From: Aquilaria yunnanensis
Lineage: Eukaryota; Streptophyta; Magnoliopsida; Malvales; Thymelaeaceae
Direction of reading: 5' to 3'
Length of the DNA: 64,000 bases
NCBI GenBank assembly: GCA_039654915.1
Contig: CM077600.1
Span: forward strand, 39,292,492 to 39,356,491
The notes below the pieces were generated by a model. That model was not told the origin of the DNA and did no database searches. It saw only the letters and a list, made by a program, of their open reading frames with translations. The position numbers were made by a program, and so were the translations under genes. Positions 1 through 10,160 of this stretch are shown here, piece after piece. Numbering within the stretch: the first letter of the stretch is position 1; each line of letters begins with the position of its first letter.

Positions 1-139
1 CTGCGTATTTCGTTGAAATTTGCTCTTCTATTCGATATCAGCGTGAATTCTTTCTGCTGGAAATTTGTTGTTATTACCACTTCTTCGTGTACTGGACCGT
101 ACGGACTAATTTCTGCACTTTTTCTTTTCCTTGGTATAG

Positions 140-3100
140 GACGAAGCTTACTCTGACTAGGTGGAGTGCCGATTGGAGAACTGCAACTCAGTTGTATGAG
201 CAAGCTGGTAGGAATTTGATGATGAACTCTCTAAGACAAGTTCTGAGAAGTCATTATTTTGTTTCTGATTAAGGATGTAAGCAGGAGTTTTTTTATGTTT
301 TTCCTAGTGAAGTTAGTCGGATAGTGATGCTATGGGACTTTTTTCTTGCCTGTTTTTGCCAGCTAATGGATTTAGAGCTGCAAGGGATTATGAAAATGCA
401 AAGTTGGCGTTTGAGAAAGCGTCCAAAGGACAAGAAATGCTCTCTTCGTATCCTCGTTCTCTTTGAGCATTAATGACTCTTCTGTTGGGGTTGTACTTAT
501 TGCTATGCTGTGGCTGTGTGTATTTCTTATTGACAAATCCTTTACAAGCAAACCAGACCCTGGGATGCTGCTAAGGATATGGAGTCTGCTGCTGCACTGG
601 CAAAGGATCTACGCAACTGGCGTGAAGTTAATGACTTCTACAGAAGAGCATCTGAATTATATATTCAGTGTGACAGATCACAGCCTGCATCAGATGCTCT
701 TGCAAAGGGTGCACGGTAAGTGCATGTCTTGTCTTTTTGTGAGAACTGTAATTGCTCGCTTCCTTTTTCTTGTATGAATGATTCTCTCCGGGCATGGAAT
801 GCACTTCCATGTGAAGAGGATTAATGCTTCATTCTTAGTTACTTATTCATTTATATCCTTGGGGAAGGCATGTCATCTTCTGCTGAGTCTGACTTCCATC
901 CCCCTTTCCAGTGCCCTGGAAGATGCTGTTCCTGAGGATGCCATACAACTATATAACGATGCTTGTGATATTCTGGAGGATGATGGCAAGGAACAAATGG
1001 CATTTGATCTGTATCGTGCAGCTGCTAGCGTTTATATTAAGCTGGAAAAGTATGTAACTTGTTTTCCTCAGTATTGGGATGAGAGTCAGTGATTGCACAT
1101 ATCAATTTCATTTATATGTTCTTTTTATGAACCTTTTCCTCTTGATGGTTTGATTTTAAAATATGACCATCCATTCATCACAAAATGTCTGTATGGTTAT
1201 TGATCTTTTCAATTATTAAATTCGATCTGGGCAATCTTTCATAACTTAAAGTATTTGCTCTACTTGTTATTAACATAATACTAGCTCTTTTTTCATTTCA
1301 CGGGCTTGAATTTTGTATGTGATTCATACCTGAGAAATTCCATATACCTTATTCTCACTAGCCCCTGGGCCCTTTTTTTCTTTTCCTTAAGATTGATGTT
1401 TTGAAACCTGAAAGTTTGTTCAAGGGTTAAAACCTGTTACTTGGAACTTGATTCTTCAAAAGATCTGGAGCAAAATGACTCGCTTCAGAACGAAATACAG
1501 TTTGACATGTATGTCTTATGCAGAGATTAACAATTAGCCATTCACCCCCTGTTAGTTGGATTGGCGCATACGTAGTACACTTTGTTGGACAATATGTCTG
1601 GCTCTGTCCAAATAGATATATATTTTTTTCCAAGATATAGTACTTTATAGTTAATCAGAGACAAAATAAATAAATGGTGTAATAGGAAGGACTGCATTTT
1701 GTTTACATATCTGCTTTTGAATAATTTTGGTTTCCCTTGGGTTTTGCCCACTAGGCTTTGATGGGGTTTATACTGATCCTTCAAAGGCTTGGCTGTGCTT
1801 CTGACTCGCCCAAGCCCTTTTTCACATATTCCTGCAATCAATAAAGGGTCTATCTTCCGTGATGACTGAAGCAGATGAGTTTATAATGCCAATTACATGG
1901 GCGGAGATATAAGCAAACATTTTTTGGGTCTGGGCTGGGTCAACGATTGTTGAGGATTCCAAACTAAAAGGCATGGCAGAAATAATTATGGGAACATGTT
2001 ATCTGTGAATGTGCTTGCCTTCTTTTGCTGGTAGAACTAGAACCAAACCTTTTACCATTGAGAACTGTGTGTACTTACTGATATACACAGGTATACTGAT
2101 GCTGCATCTTGCCTGTTGCGATTGGGTTTGGCTGCAGATAAGTGCAATGCTACCAATAGCCAGTGCAAGGTATAGAATTTGAACTCATTGTGATGACCAC
2201 TCTGTAGTCATAGCCTCTGTCGTTTCTTTTTGCATGATTTGTTTTTATTTGAATTTGTTGATTTCAGGCATATTTGAGTGCAATAATCGTGTATCTTTAT
2301 GCACATGACTTCAAGCAAGCAGAGAAGTGCTATAATGACTGTACTCAGTGAGTTTGATATTTTTGAGCTGCCTGTAGCCATTAGCGCGGTCACATAGCTT
2401 GATGTCAATGATTTGCTAATTTAGGAGTAAGTTGTTAAGTTGTGCATAAAAGTTTTTGGTGGATTTAAAAATATTTTTTAGGTGCATTATTTCGTTAAGA
2501 TGCTCTTTCTTCCTTTCTCTGAAACTGTTGCTCCTTTGAATATTAGGATTGTCAAAATAAATCTATCACAATTTTTTGGTTGATGAACTAAATCTTGTGT
2601 TGGGGGGAAACTGTTGATTAAAGAAACACTGGAAAAGTTGCCAGAAAGCAAAAAGAAAAACTAGAAAATATGTATATGACACAGTCATTTCTTCTTCCCA
2701 AAATCCAATGACTGAGCTTATGTGCTGAAGAATGACTTATTGGCTTGATTTTTTTTTTCCAGAATTGATGCTTTCTTAAGAAGTGATCAGAACCGTTCTG
2801 CTAGTAAACTTCTTTCTGCTTATGCTGAAGGCGATGTAGAAGAAATCAAACGTATTGCTCAATCTAGCACTATTAAGAATCTTGATAATACGGTAAATAG
2901 ATCTCCTTTCTCTTGGCAATTCTCGTATTCAAAAGGCTGAAACTGTAGTTTTAGTAACATGATTGTGATACTAATGTTTGGTATACATGCTAGCTTGATC
3001 TAGTTCTTGGGATTGCTGGACATATAACCTATATTTTCTGTTGAAACTTCTGGCAAATTAAATAATCTAAAATGGCTGATGGAGCATGACCTTTTTCAGA

Positions 3101-3597
3101 ATATAGCTTTGATTGTAGTGAGAAAGTTGCATCTTTCTTCTTTATGACAATGCCTTTAGCCTTTGTAAGACAACTAGAAAGCAAGTCAAAGCTTAGAAAC
3201 CCTCATTGAATGCGTTCACCTTTTCTTCAAGGAAAGAAATTCCTGTGTTTGTCCATTGTGATTTTACTTGGGTAGACATGAGGAGTAGTCCAAGTTGACC
3301 CTTCCAACTGGTTCTGTTAATACGTTGTAATTCAGACATGAATGGAACAGTAACATTTTTTAGGGAAAAAGAAAATCCTTGAGTTATTGTATTGTGCTTG
3401 GTGATACATTTATGGCTTTCTTAATTGTTGATTCCTCATTACTTCCAACTCCCTTCTTAGGAAATCGATCCGCGGAATAAATGTTTACTGGGATCAATCT
3501 TTTGCAGATCATAAGGCTTGCAATAAAGCTTCCTACTGGTGACGTCACGGCATTCAGGACCGATACTGAGGAACTGGATGAAAACGACCTCACATGA
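140..3597 (+). CDS. GSNAP: gamma-SNAP (gamma-soluble NSF attachment protein), 5'-partial
   Basis: Adaptor that recruits the ATPase NSF to SNARE complexes in vesicle fusion; a cytosolic, alpha-helical TPR-like protein. Visible exons: 140-207, 363-447, 557-715, 912-1049, 2091-2169, 2268-2347, 2763-2892, 3508-3597. All have GT-AG borders and the phases join without a break to give the last 275 residues. Recognisable stretches are TRWSADWRTATQLYEQA, PWDAAKDMESAAALAKDL, DDGKEQMAFDLYRAAA, AYLSAIIVYLYAHDFKQAEK and IIRLAIKLPTGDVTAF, all typical of plant gamma-SNAP (about 290 aa, from memory). The protein ends in an acidic tail (TEELDENDLT). The first base of the visible coding part is the third base of a codon after a TATAG acceptor, so a short first exon with the ATG lies upstream of base 1 or is not recognisable here. 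Intron 4 (1050-2090) is the longest; nothing else is seen in it. Confidence 0.93.
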
Positions 3598-3961
3598 GTT
3601 TCGACTTGCGCACTTACTGCGGCATGTTTCATTGGGTGTGTCTGATGGCCTTTTCTTGGGTGTATATGCGATCTGTATTTTGGTATTTTTTTTTCCTATT
3701 AGACTACCTTGTTGAATGGAAGGAGCTTGTTCTTGTTAAAAGGTTGCAAGCCCAGCATTAATTTTGTCATTTCGTCTCATCCTTTGTGGGTCACAAGTAG
3801 AGCATCACTTGGTTGTACGGACCAACATTATCTCGTGTTCTGGTTTGTGTTCACCAGTTAACAACCTTTTCTTTACATTAGATGACATTTAAAAAAAAAA
3901 AAAATCAAAACAACCCTGCATTATCACATGGTGCAGCTCATCGCTTCAGCCTACTTGCCAT
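3598..3961. other. 3' flank of gamma-SNAP
   Basis: Probable 3' UTR and short intergenic DNA with a poly-A run at 3891-3903. No gene seen. The last 8 bases (3954-3961) are the left target-site duplication of the hAT element that follows. Confidence 0.5.
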
Positions 3962-4694
3962 TAGGGGAGAGCATGGGTCGGGTTGGTTCGGTTTTATGGT
4001 AGAATCGAATCAATCCGAAATGGCCTCGGTTCTAAAATTTTTCTACCCAACCCAGAACCGAGAACCGAACAGAACCAGAACCATGGTTCTGGGTTTCTCG
4101 GTTCTGATTCTCGGGTTTTTCGGTTTATACCATATACCTATAACAACACCAAAATTCAATAAATCTACATCCATAATTAGTTTTATGACATATTCAACAT
4201 AATATACAATTAAATATATGAAAAAAAATATCATAATTGTGTTGTAAAGAGTAGTCTGGAATAAAATATCGAAAGTAAAATGACTTAGGAGTGGTGGGTC
4301 TATGAAGCAAAGTGATTTAAGTAAATATGGAGAAATTTCGTAAATGATCCCACAACTTCTATACTGTTGCAATTTGAAACATCAGTTTAAGAGTTTAATA
4401 TAAAAACACAAAATAACCATCATAATACTTCAAAGAAATATGTGTGTGTGTGTGTGTGTGTGTATGGATATATTAGTAATACTATAATTTTTATTATATA
4501 ATTATATATATATCTCGGGTTCGGTTCCACCTCGGGTTGGTTCCACATGGAACCAGAACCAACCAAAAAACCATCGGTTCTCATATATGTGGAACCAACC
4601 CAAGAACCATGATCAATTTTTACCCAACCCAACCCAACCCAATGGGGGTGGTTCGGTTTCGGTTTTGGGTTTACCCAACCCATGCTCACCCCTA
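3962..4694. mobile_element. non-autonomous hAT-type element, 733 bp
   Basis: Left end TAGGGGAGAGCATGGGT and the reverse complement of the right end, TAGGGGTGAGCATGGGT, form a 17-bp TIR with one mismatch. The element is flanked by a perfect 8-bp target-site duplication CTTGCCAT (3954-3961 and 4695-4702), the size typical of hAT insertions. Subterminal regions carry many short GGTTC/GGGTT motifs on the left and their complements on the right. No transposase frame is seen; open frames here simply follow the GGTTC repeats. A (TG)n run lies at 4441-4463. Confidence 0.88.
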
Positions 4695-4807
4695 CTTGCC
4701 ATCATAGTTTTTTTGCAACTCACTGATACCCTAAAACGAGATTTTCTTAACAACAAGAATCCAATTCATCAGTACTTGGAACTCTTGAGTGTCCCCAACG
4801 GCTACCT

Positions 4808-5736
4808 TAGGACTGTAATCAAACCAAACGGAAATGACACCAAGAACACGAATAATAAACAAATATAACTTGTTTGTTCGTGTTCGTTCATATATTACTG
4901 GACTGTATTTGTGTCTATTCGCTTATGATAGCATTAGTGTGACTCAAACAAACATAAACAAACAAATGCGTTTGTGAATACTAAATGAATGAATATCATA
5001 CCAAAGTTTGGAAAACTCTGTTTCTAGTTTCATAAATCTACAAAGAAACTATTCAAAAAACTTTGGAGATATTCCAATTTAGCAGAGAATATAGAACACA
5101 AGCATCTTTAAATCTTGCAAATTAACACATAGTTAGAAGAAAGGAAAGAATGTAGAATACATGCGTTCAAGGGTTTCACATCACTTGAGAGATACTCCGA
5201 CTGGCAATGTTTAATTAGCAGGAAGGAAAGGAAGAGTTAGAAGTGATTCATGTCTTTTCTCTTCACCCTGGTAACTAGAAGCAATGTTTGATTAGAACCT
5301 CTAGACTAGAGTAAGTCGTGAAAATCCAGTCCGATTTTTGCTTATTGTCACTAGTTGTGAATTGTGCCCAGAAGCCAGTAAAAGGTGGGAGGGGGAAGGC
5401 TAGTGACCAAAAGAATTAAAACTGATAGCTGCCCCAAATCTCAAACGGAGCAAGTCTAGTAATGACAAATAGGGTAATAGGCAAGGGTGAGAGTGATTGT
5501 AGGTTAGGCTATGGCACGTGGCTTGGTGGGATACCAGGTTCATATTGTGAGAGAAATGACTGATTAGGTAAAGACAATAGATTAATTTGAGGGAAATTGG
5601 GCATAATCATGTGCAACTAATATATAAACAAACAAACAAATGGACATATACAAACAAATAGATAAACAAACGTGAACGAACTCTTGTTGAACGGTTTACG
5701 AACAATTTACCAAACACTATAATATTTATACCCCTA
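4808..5736. mobile_element. probable second hAT-type element, about 929 bp
   Basis: Left end TAGGACTGTAATCAAACC and reverse-complemented right end TAGGGGTATAAATATTATAG are similar over the first dozen bases. The flanks GGCTACCT (4800-4807) and TGCTAGCT (5737-5744) match at 6 of 8 positions, as expected for a decayed 8-bp duplication. Subterminal GTTCGTGTTCGTTCA (about 4874) and the complementary GTGAACGAAC motif (about 5671) are usual for plant hAT elements. No coding capacity seen. Less certain than the preceding element because ends and TSD have diverged. Confidence 0.5.
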
Positions 5737-5744
5737 TGCTAGCT

Positions 5745-7372
5745 TCGTTGGCATGAAGGGAATGGCGTTGGATTTCGGCTATCCATCCCCTTTCTCATGT
5801 ACGGCACAATGTTATTTGATCTAATTCAGTTGTCTTCTAGATTATAAACAAGACGTATTATCCTTTAATAAATATTATGTAAATATATCCTTCAAATTCC
5901 ATAGCTGATTCTAAGTATTAAAAAAAAAAAATCCAATCTAGCAATGAATACTAACAACCTACACGCATGGTATTTATAATAAGTCTCATCAAGTATTAAC
6001 GTCACCAAGTATTTAGATTTTCATGAAAAATCAAATTAAAAAAAAATCATGTGTGATACTCAACGATCAATGTTCTAATTACACTATACTTCTAAATATC
6101 AACATTTGGTATTGTTGAATGAACAGTAAATCAGTTTTGGCTAATTGAGCCCAGTTGATTTTGGGTCATGGTTCAGCAGATTTTTTTTTTGCTTTCAAAT
6201 TTTTTTTTATTTTTTTAAGGATATGATTTGCTCTTTTTTTAGTTTTATCTCATTTCGTAAGGCCCTTGTCTTTATGAGAGCCTAGGTTGCAATTTTCATT
6301 TTTGTCTGTCTTATATTTTTTTCGGTTAAAACTCGATTTCATTCTCTAACTTTCTAACTTTTTATTTTTTGGACTTAAGTTACGTTTGTGTTACATTTTA
6401 GTCCCTGAATTTTATAACTATTTAATTAAATCTTTTATTTGTTCTCTTGGCCCCCAAGTTTTTCTTTTTTGTTGTTTTTTATGTACTATCTTCTAAAGTA
6501 AGAGACTGGTGACCATAATTTATTTATTTTTTAGTTAAACCATATTTTATCTTCATTAAGTCAATTGTTAAATTCTTAATGCCTAAAGCTTTTTCATTTT
6601 TTTTGTCTTAATCCTAACTTTTTTTTTATTGATTTTCTTTATTGTTGTTTTCTAAAATGAAGCTTTAATCATTATTCATTCGTTATTGATTATTAAGATT
6701 TGTAGCATCAATTAATTATTTCAAACTCTATAGTTTAATAAAGCAATTTGGTTCATAATTGTTAAATTTGAGAGTAAATTTTTCTGGATAAATTTTTTAT
6801 CGATATTAAAATTAGATTTGTGTTAATAGGAGTTGAAATTTTTTATTAGATTGTTTTTAATTAACAAACCAAATATGTATTGTTTCGAAGCATGTAACCT
6901 ATGTTTGTGTCACACTATTATTATTAAAATTTATTATAAAAAAAATATCCACTACAATGTGCGGATTACCAAATCTTTCTATTTGTTCTCTTGGCCTCTA
7001 ATTTTTTGTCATTTTTTTATTGTCTTCTAAAGCAAAATATTGGTAACCATGATTTGTTTCTCTTATGTTTTTGGTAGTAACATTTTTTACTCTAGCCTCC
7101 ACCTAGTAAGGTGTGAATATTATTTGGCTCCAAAATTACAATGGCTAAAACTTAAAAGTATATATTTTTTGTTATATCAAGTCTCTACGTCTTTCCACGA
7201 ATTTATACAATGATCATATGAATCGTCGCAATGTGCGGCCTCCATGCACCTCGTAATGTTCTAATTGTGTACTACTGAATGAAGGTTGTGACAAGAAACA
7301 TTTTGCTGTAGGCGACATATGAGCCCTGGGTTATAATTATTGTGCCTTAGAAGGAAATTTTACTTCGTTTTA
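5745..7372. other. AT-rich intergenic stretch, no gene seen
   Basis: T-rich and A-rich runs dominate. About 90 bases beginning ATTTGTTCTCTTGGCC occur twice in direct orientation (6437-6537 and 6981-7072) with many substitutions. No supported open frame, RNA gene or transposon ends. Confidence 0.4.
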
Positions 7373-7382
7373 TATTTTAATC

Positions 7383-8430
7383 GTTAAAAGGGGCAATGTT
7401 ATTATTAAAGTATAGGGAGGAGAATAATTTTGTCATCAAAATTTTTATTTGTTATTATCTTTAACAACAATGTTAAGAGATTTTTAGAGAGCAATGACGT
7501 GGTATTATTTTATTGATATGGAACCAAGGTGGAGGCACAAGTAGAATATGGTACTTTGACTTAGTGATTGGTAAAAAGAAAAAAACTACAATATGGTCAC
7601 TCAAATTATATTTGTTACCTTTTTTCACCCTAATCATTATTGCAAATACAAAAGCCACTATCTCCAACTTGTCTTGTTCAACCTGTTAGAAATGGAAAGC
7701 CAAAAAAATGCACCAGTGAATTCTTCCACCACAATTCTCTTTTAACTCGCTCACACAACTATCATAATCTCAGTCACAGCCACAACAACCCAAACCCATG
7801 GATTCATTTAACTCCAATAGTGGTAATTGTCGAGCAATTGTTGCTTAACGGTTGTAATTACCGGGTACTTGTTTTTGTTATTGCTCCTAGCTAGCCGCTG
7901 CCATCCCGTCTCATACATTGTGCGATTCCCATGGATCGTCAACAACTGGTGACACTGTATTGAGGAGGAAAAGGAGATTCAACTCATCCCCCCCGCTATG
8001 CCTCGTGTCATGCACAATCTATTGTTGTTAGAGGGCCCCCTGTTTCATCCACCCCTCTTGGATATCACCACCATCACTAGCCTAACCTCCCGATTGTCCC
8101 AAAACTATCACCATCGAGAGAATCGGGAATATACCCATTTCTTGACCCATCTAACCTACAAACCTGATCGAATGCACCAATTGTATGGCTGACGTATCCG
8201 GTGTTTTAATCTAACTAATCCAACTCATCTCGACCATGATGAAATATTTTTTGTAATAGCAGAATATTCACACCGTTAAGTGCTATAATGGTAAATATTT
8301 TTTGATTCCAAAACATTAATAACAAATATGCTAATTTTGAAAATTTCTATGGCAAATTTTATTAAAAAATACTTTAATGGTAAAATTACACTCTAGATTA
8401 TACTTTAATGGCAAAATTGCCCCTTTTACC
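7383..8430. mobile_element. Mutator-like (MULE) element with long TIRs and passenger DNA, 1048 bp
   Basis: The left end, GTTAAAAGGGGCAATGTT, and the reverse-complemented right end, GGTAAAAGGGGCAATTTT, continue as imperfect TIRs for roughly 80-100 bases. A perfect 10-bp TSD TATTTTAATC flanks it (7373-7382, 8431-8440); 9-11 bp is the MULE signature. The interior (about 7630-8200) is less AT-rich than the TIRs and has short unmatched frames (7640-7894, 7998-8192), so it could be captured host sequence. No transposase seen. Confidence 0.82.
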
Positions 8431-8440
8431 TATTTTAATC

Positions 8441-8735
8441 ATTAAATTTTTCCTCAAATATTAGCAAACTAGATATAACATGTCTAACCTTGTGTCCTTG
8501 TTCGCTTTACGTATCTAATTGTAGTAGATAACAAGGTAATATTGGAGTTTGTGTACATACTAATTACTTTACCAATATATGATTACCTTAAATATTTTAC
8601 CAATATTTTCTTTCTTTCGTTTTTTGGTTGAAAATAGACTCCCGGGAAAAGAAACCAAGAGCGGTGGGTGCCTGGGCCAACTGCCAAGGGAGTTTTGGCG
8701 GGAAAGCTTGATCGTTATCTCTCGCCGAAGCAGAT
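8441..8735. other. upstream region of the FAS1-domain gene
   Basis: AT-rich on the left, becoming GC-richer after about 8640. Probably the proximal promoter of the gene at 8819; apart from the TATA box at 8736 no motif is claimed. Confidence 0.35.
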
Positions 8736-8742
8736 TATATAA
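8736..8742 (+). promoter_or_regulatory. TATA box of the FAS1-domain gene
   Basis: TATATAA lies 77 bases upstream of the chosen ATG at 8819. A start of transcription about 30 bases downstream would give a leader of roughly 45-50 bases. Inferred from sequence and spacing only. Confidence 0.5.
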
Positions 8743-8818
8743 CGACCCGGAAGGCCGCAATCGATTTTCAGGAGTAATACAAAGAACCTTCGATTCTCGC
8801 TCTCTCTCCTTCTCTCAT

Positions 8819-9556
8819 ATGGCTGATTACCTTCTCCTCCTCCTGGCTCTCCTCGCCCTGACTTCCTCCTCCGTCGCCTCCGGAGTTGCGCCAGTCTCTG
8901 AAGTTCCGCCGGTCTCTGAAGCTCCTCCGGTCATGCCACGACAGCAGCTCGTCAACATCATCGACGCACTGGTCGGAGCGGGAGACTTCAATGGCTGGGC
9001 CAACTTGCTTTCCGAGTCGGACTTCTTCATCATTCCGCTCTCTGCCACTCTGTTCGTCCCCTCCGACGATTTCGAAGCCGCTTCCGCCGCCGCCGCCGAC
9101 CCATCAATCATCCCTTATCACATCGTCCCGCAGCGCCTCTCCTTCTCGGAGCTCATCCTTCTCAAGCCTCATTCTCGCCTCCCGACCCTCCTCCGTAACA
9201 GAACCATCCTCGTCACCAACAACTCCGCCTCCAATTTCACTCTGGACGCCTCACTCCTCTCTCGCCATGACCTCTACCTCACCTCCACCGTCGCCGTTCA
9301 CGGCATCGCAACCGTTCTAGATTACAAGAATTACGGTTCTGCTTCTCAAGTCGGCCCGCTTCGGACGCCGCCTCCTCCTCCTCCTCCTTCTCCTCCTCCT
9401 CCTCCTTCTCCTCCATCGCCGACAGAGTCTGAGCCATCGTCTGGGATGTTTGTGCCTGTGGACGGAGTGATAAGTGGAGCTTGCTCGTGCGAGGAGTTCC
9501 CGATTGCTTTCTTCGTTCTTTGCGGCGCCTTGATTCTCAAGATTCTGGGGAAATGA
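8819..9556 (+). CDS. fasciclin-like (FAS1) domain protein, secreted, proline-rich
   Basis: Single-exon protein of 245 aa, probably a cell-surface or wall glycoprotein of the fasciclin-like arabinogalactan (FLA) class. Residues 1-20 form a leucine-rich signal peptide. Residues 24-38 contain the repeated block VSEVPPVSEAPP. One FAS1 domain spans about 40-170: H1-like motif ATLFVPSDDF (77-86), the YH pair (100-101) and H2-like VAVHGIATVL (159-168). N-glycosylation sequons lie at N127 (NRT), N134 (NNS) and N139 (NFT). A proline/serine tract (184-201) is a likely site for hydroxyproline O-glycans. The C-terminus has a hydrophobic segment (about 228-240) followed by KILGK, which may be a GPI-attachment signal or a membrane anchor; the terminal lysines argue slightly against a classic GPI signal. 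The open frame extends upstream to an ATG at 8579, but the 8819 ATG is followed by the signal peptide and preceded by the TATA box. Confidence 0.85.
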   Translation: MADYLLLLLALLALTSSSVASGVAPVSEVPPVSEAPPVMPRQQLVNIIDALVGAGDFNGWANLLSESDFFIIPLSATLFVPSDDFEAASAAAADPSIIPYHIVPQRLSFSELILLKPHSRLPTLLRNRTILVTNNSASNFTLDASLLSRHDLYLTSTVAVHGIATVLDYKNYGSASQVGPLRTPPPPPPPSPPPPPSPPSPTESEPSSGMFVPVDGVISGACSCEEFPIAFFVLCGALILKILGK

Positions 9557-10160
9557 ATAAACCGAAGGAGTCAGCAAGTAGATGCCGCAATCTTGAAGGT
9601 ATTAAGAGCTCCAATTCAGTTCTGGATCTTCTGGAATTGGTGATTGGTTTAGTGTGTCTTGTTACTGTAGATTCCTAGTTTTCTTGATAATCGTCATGTT
9701 GAGCTGGTGTTTCTTGTGCAAATTTTCTTGAAAGAAGAAAGAAAGGGCTCCAAAATGGAGTTCCCAGTCAGACCTATGAAATTGTTTCACGTTGCATGAA
9801 TCACAACTCTGAAACATTTCTCGGTACACCTCATCTTTCAAAGTAGGTACTTCACAAGTTTTACATTGCTGTGAATGAAACATGGCCATCTGGAAAACCC
9901 CTACGAGCAACTTCACTACGCTGAAAAATCGAAAGTTCCAGTCTAGTAAAACCCATGGTCGAATTCGTCTTCTTTTTGGCCAACTCACTCCATGTACAGC
10001 CGGGATCAAGTGTATTTGACCCTTCCTCACAGATATGTCCATGGAACTAATTAGTAGACACATACAGTTGGCAGTGAATTGCCTTTCTATGATTAATTTC
10101 ATCATTCTTGTTGTTGGTTCAAGTTGCAAAAGTGTTTCTCAGCGTAGGAAGTGCCAATCA
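9557..10160. other. intergenic region between convergent 3' ends
   Basis: Holds the 3' UTRs of the FAS1 gene (+) and the HCF145-like gene (-). The open frame on the minus strand at 9662-10129 has no recognisable family features and lies in this 3'-UTR zone; not called as a gene. Confidence 0.45.

Noticed and set aside
463..1092. Two 104-codon frames on the plus strand
   Set aside because: They read through introns of gamma-SNAP; only parts overlap true exons, partly in another frame.
3882..4868. Open frames with repeated GSVW/NPNP-like patterns
   Set aside because: They are translations of the GGTTC repeats within the hAT element.
8579..8818. Upstream in-frame extension of the FAS1-domain protein to an ATG at 8579
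   Set aside because: The extension removes the signal peptide from the N-terminus and would be transcribed from upstream of the TATA box at 8736; the ATG at 8819 is the natural start.
9662..10129. 155-codon minus-strand frame
   Set aside because: No recognisable domain and situated in the 3'-UTR zone just downstream of the HCF145-like stop codon.
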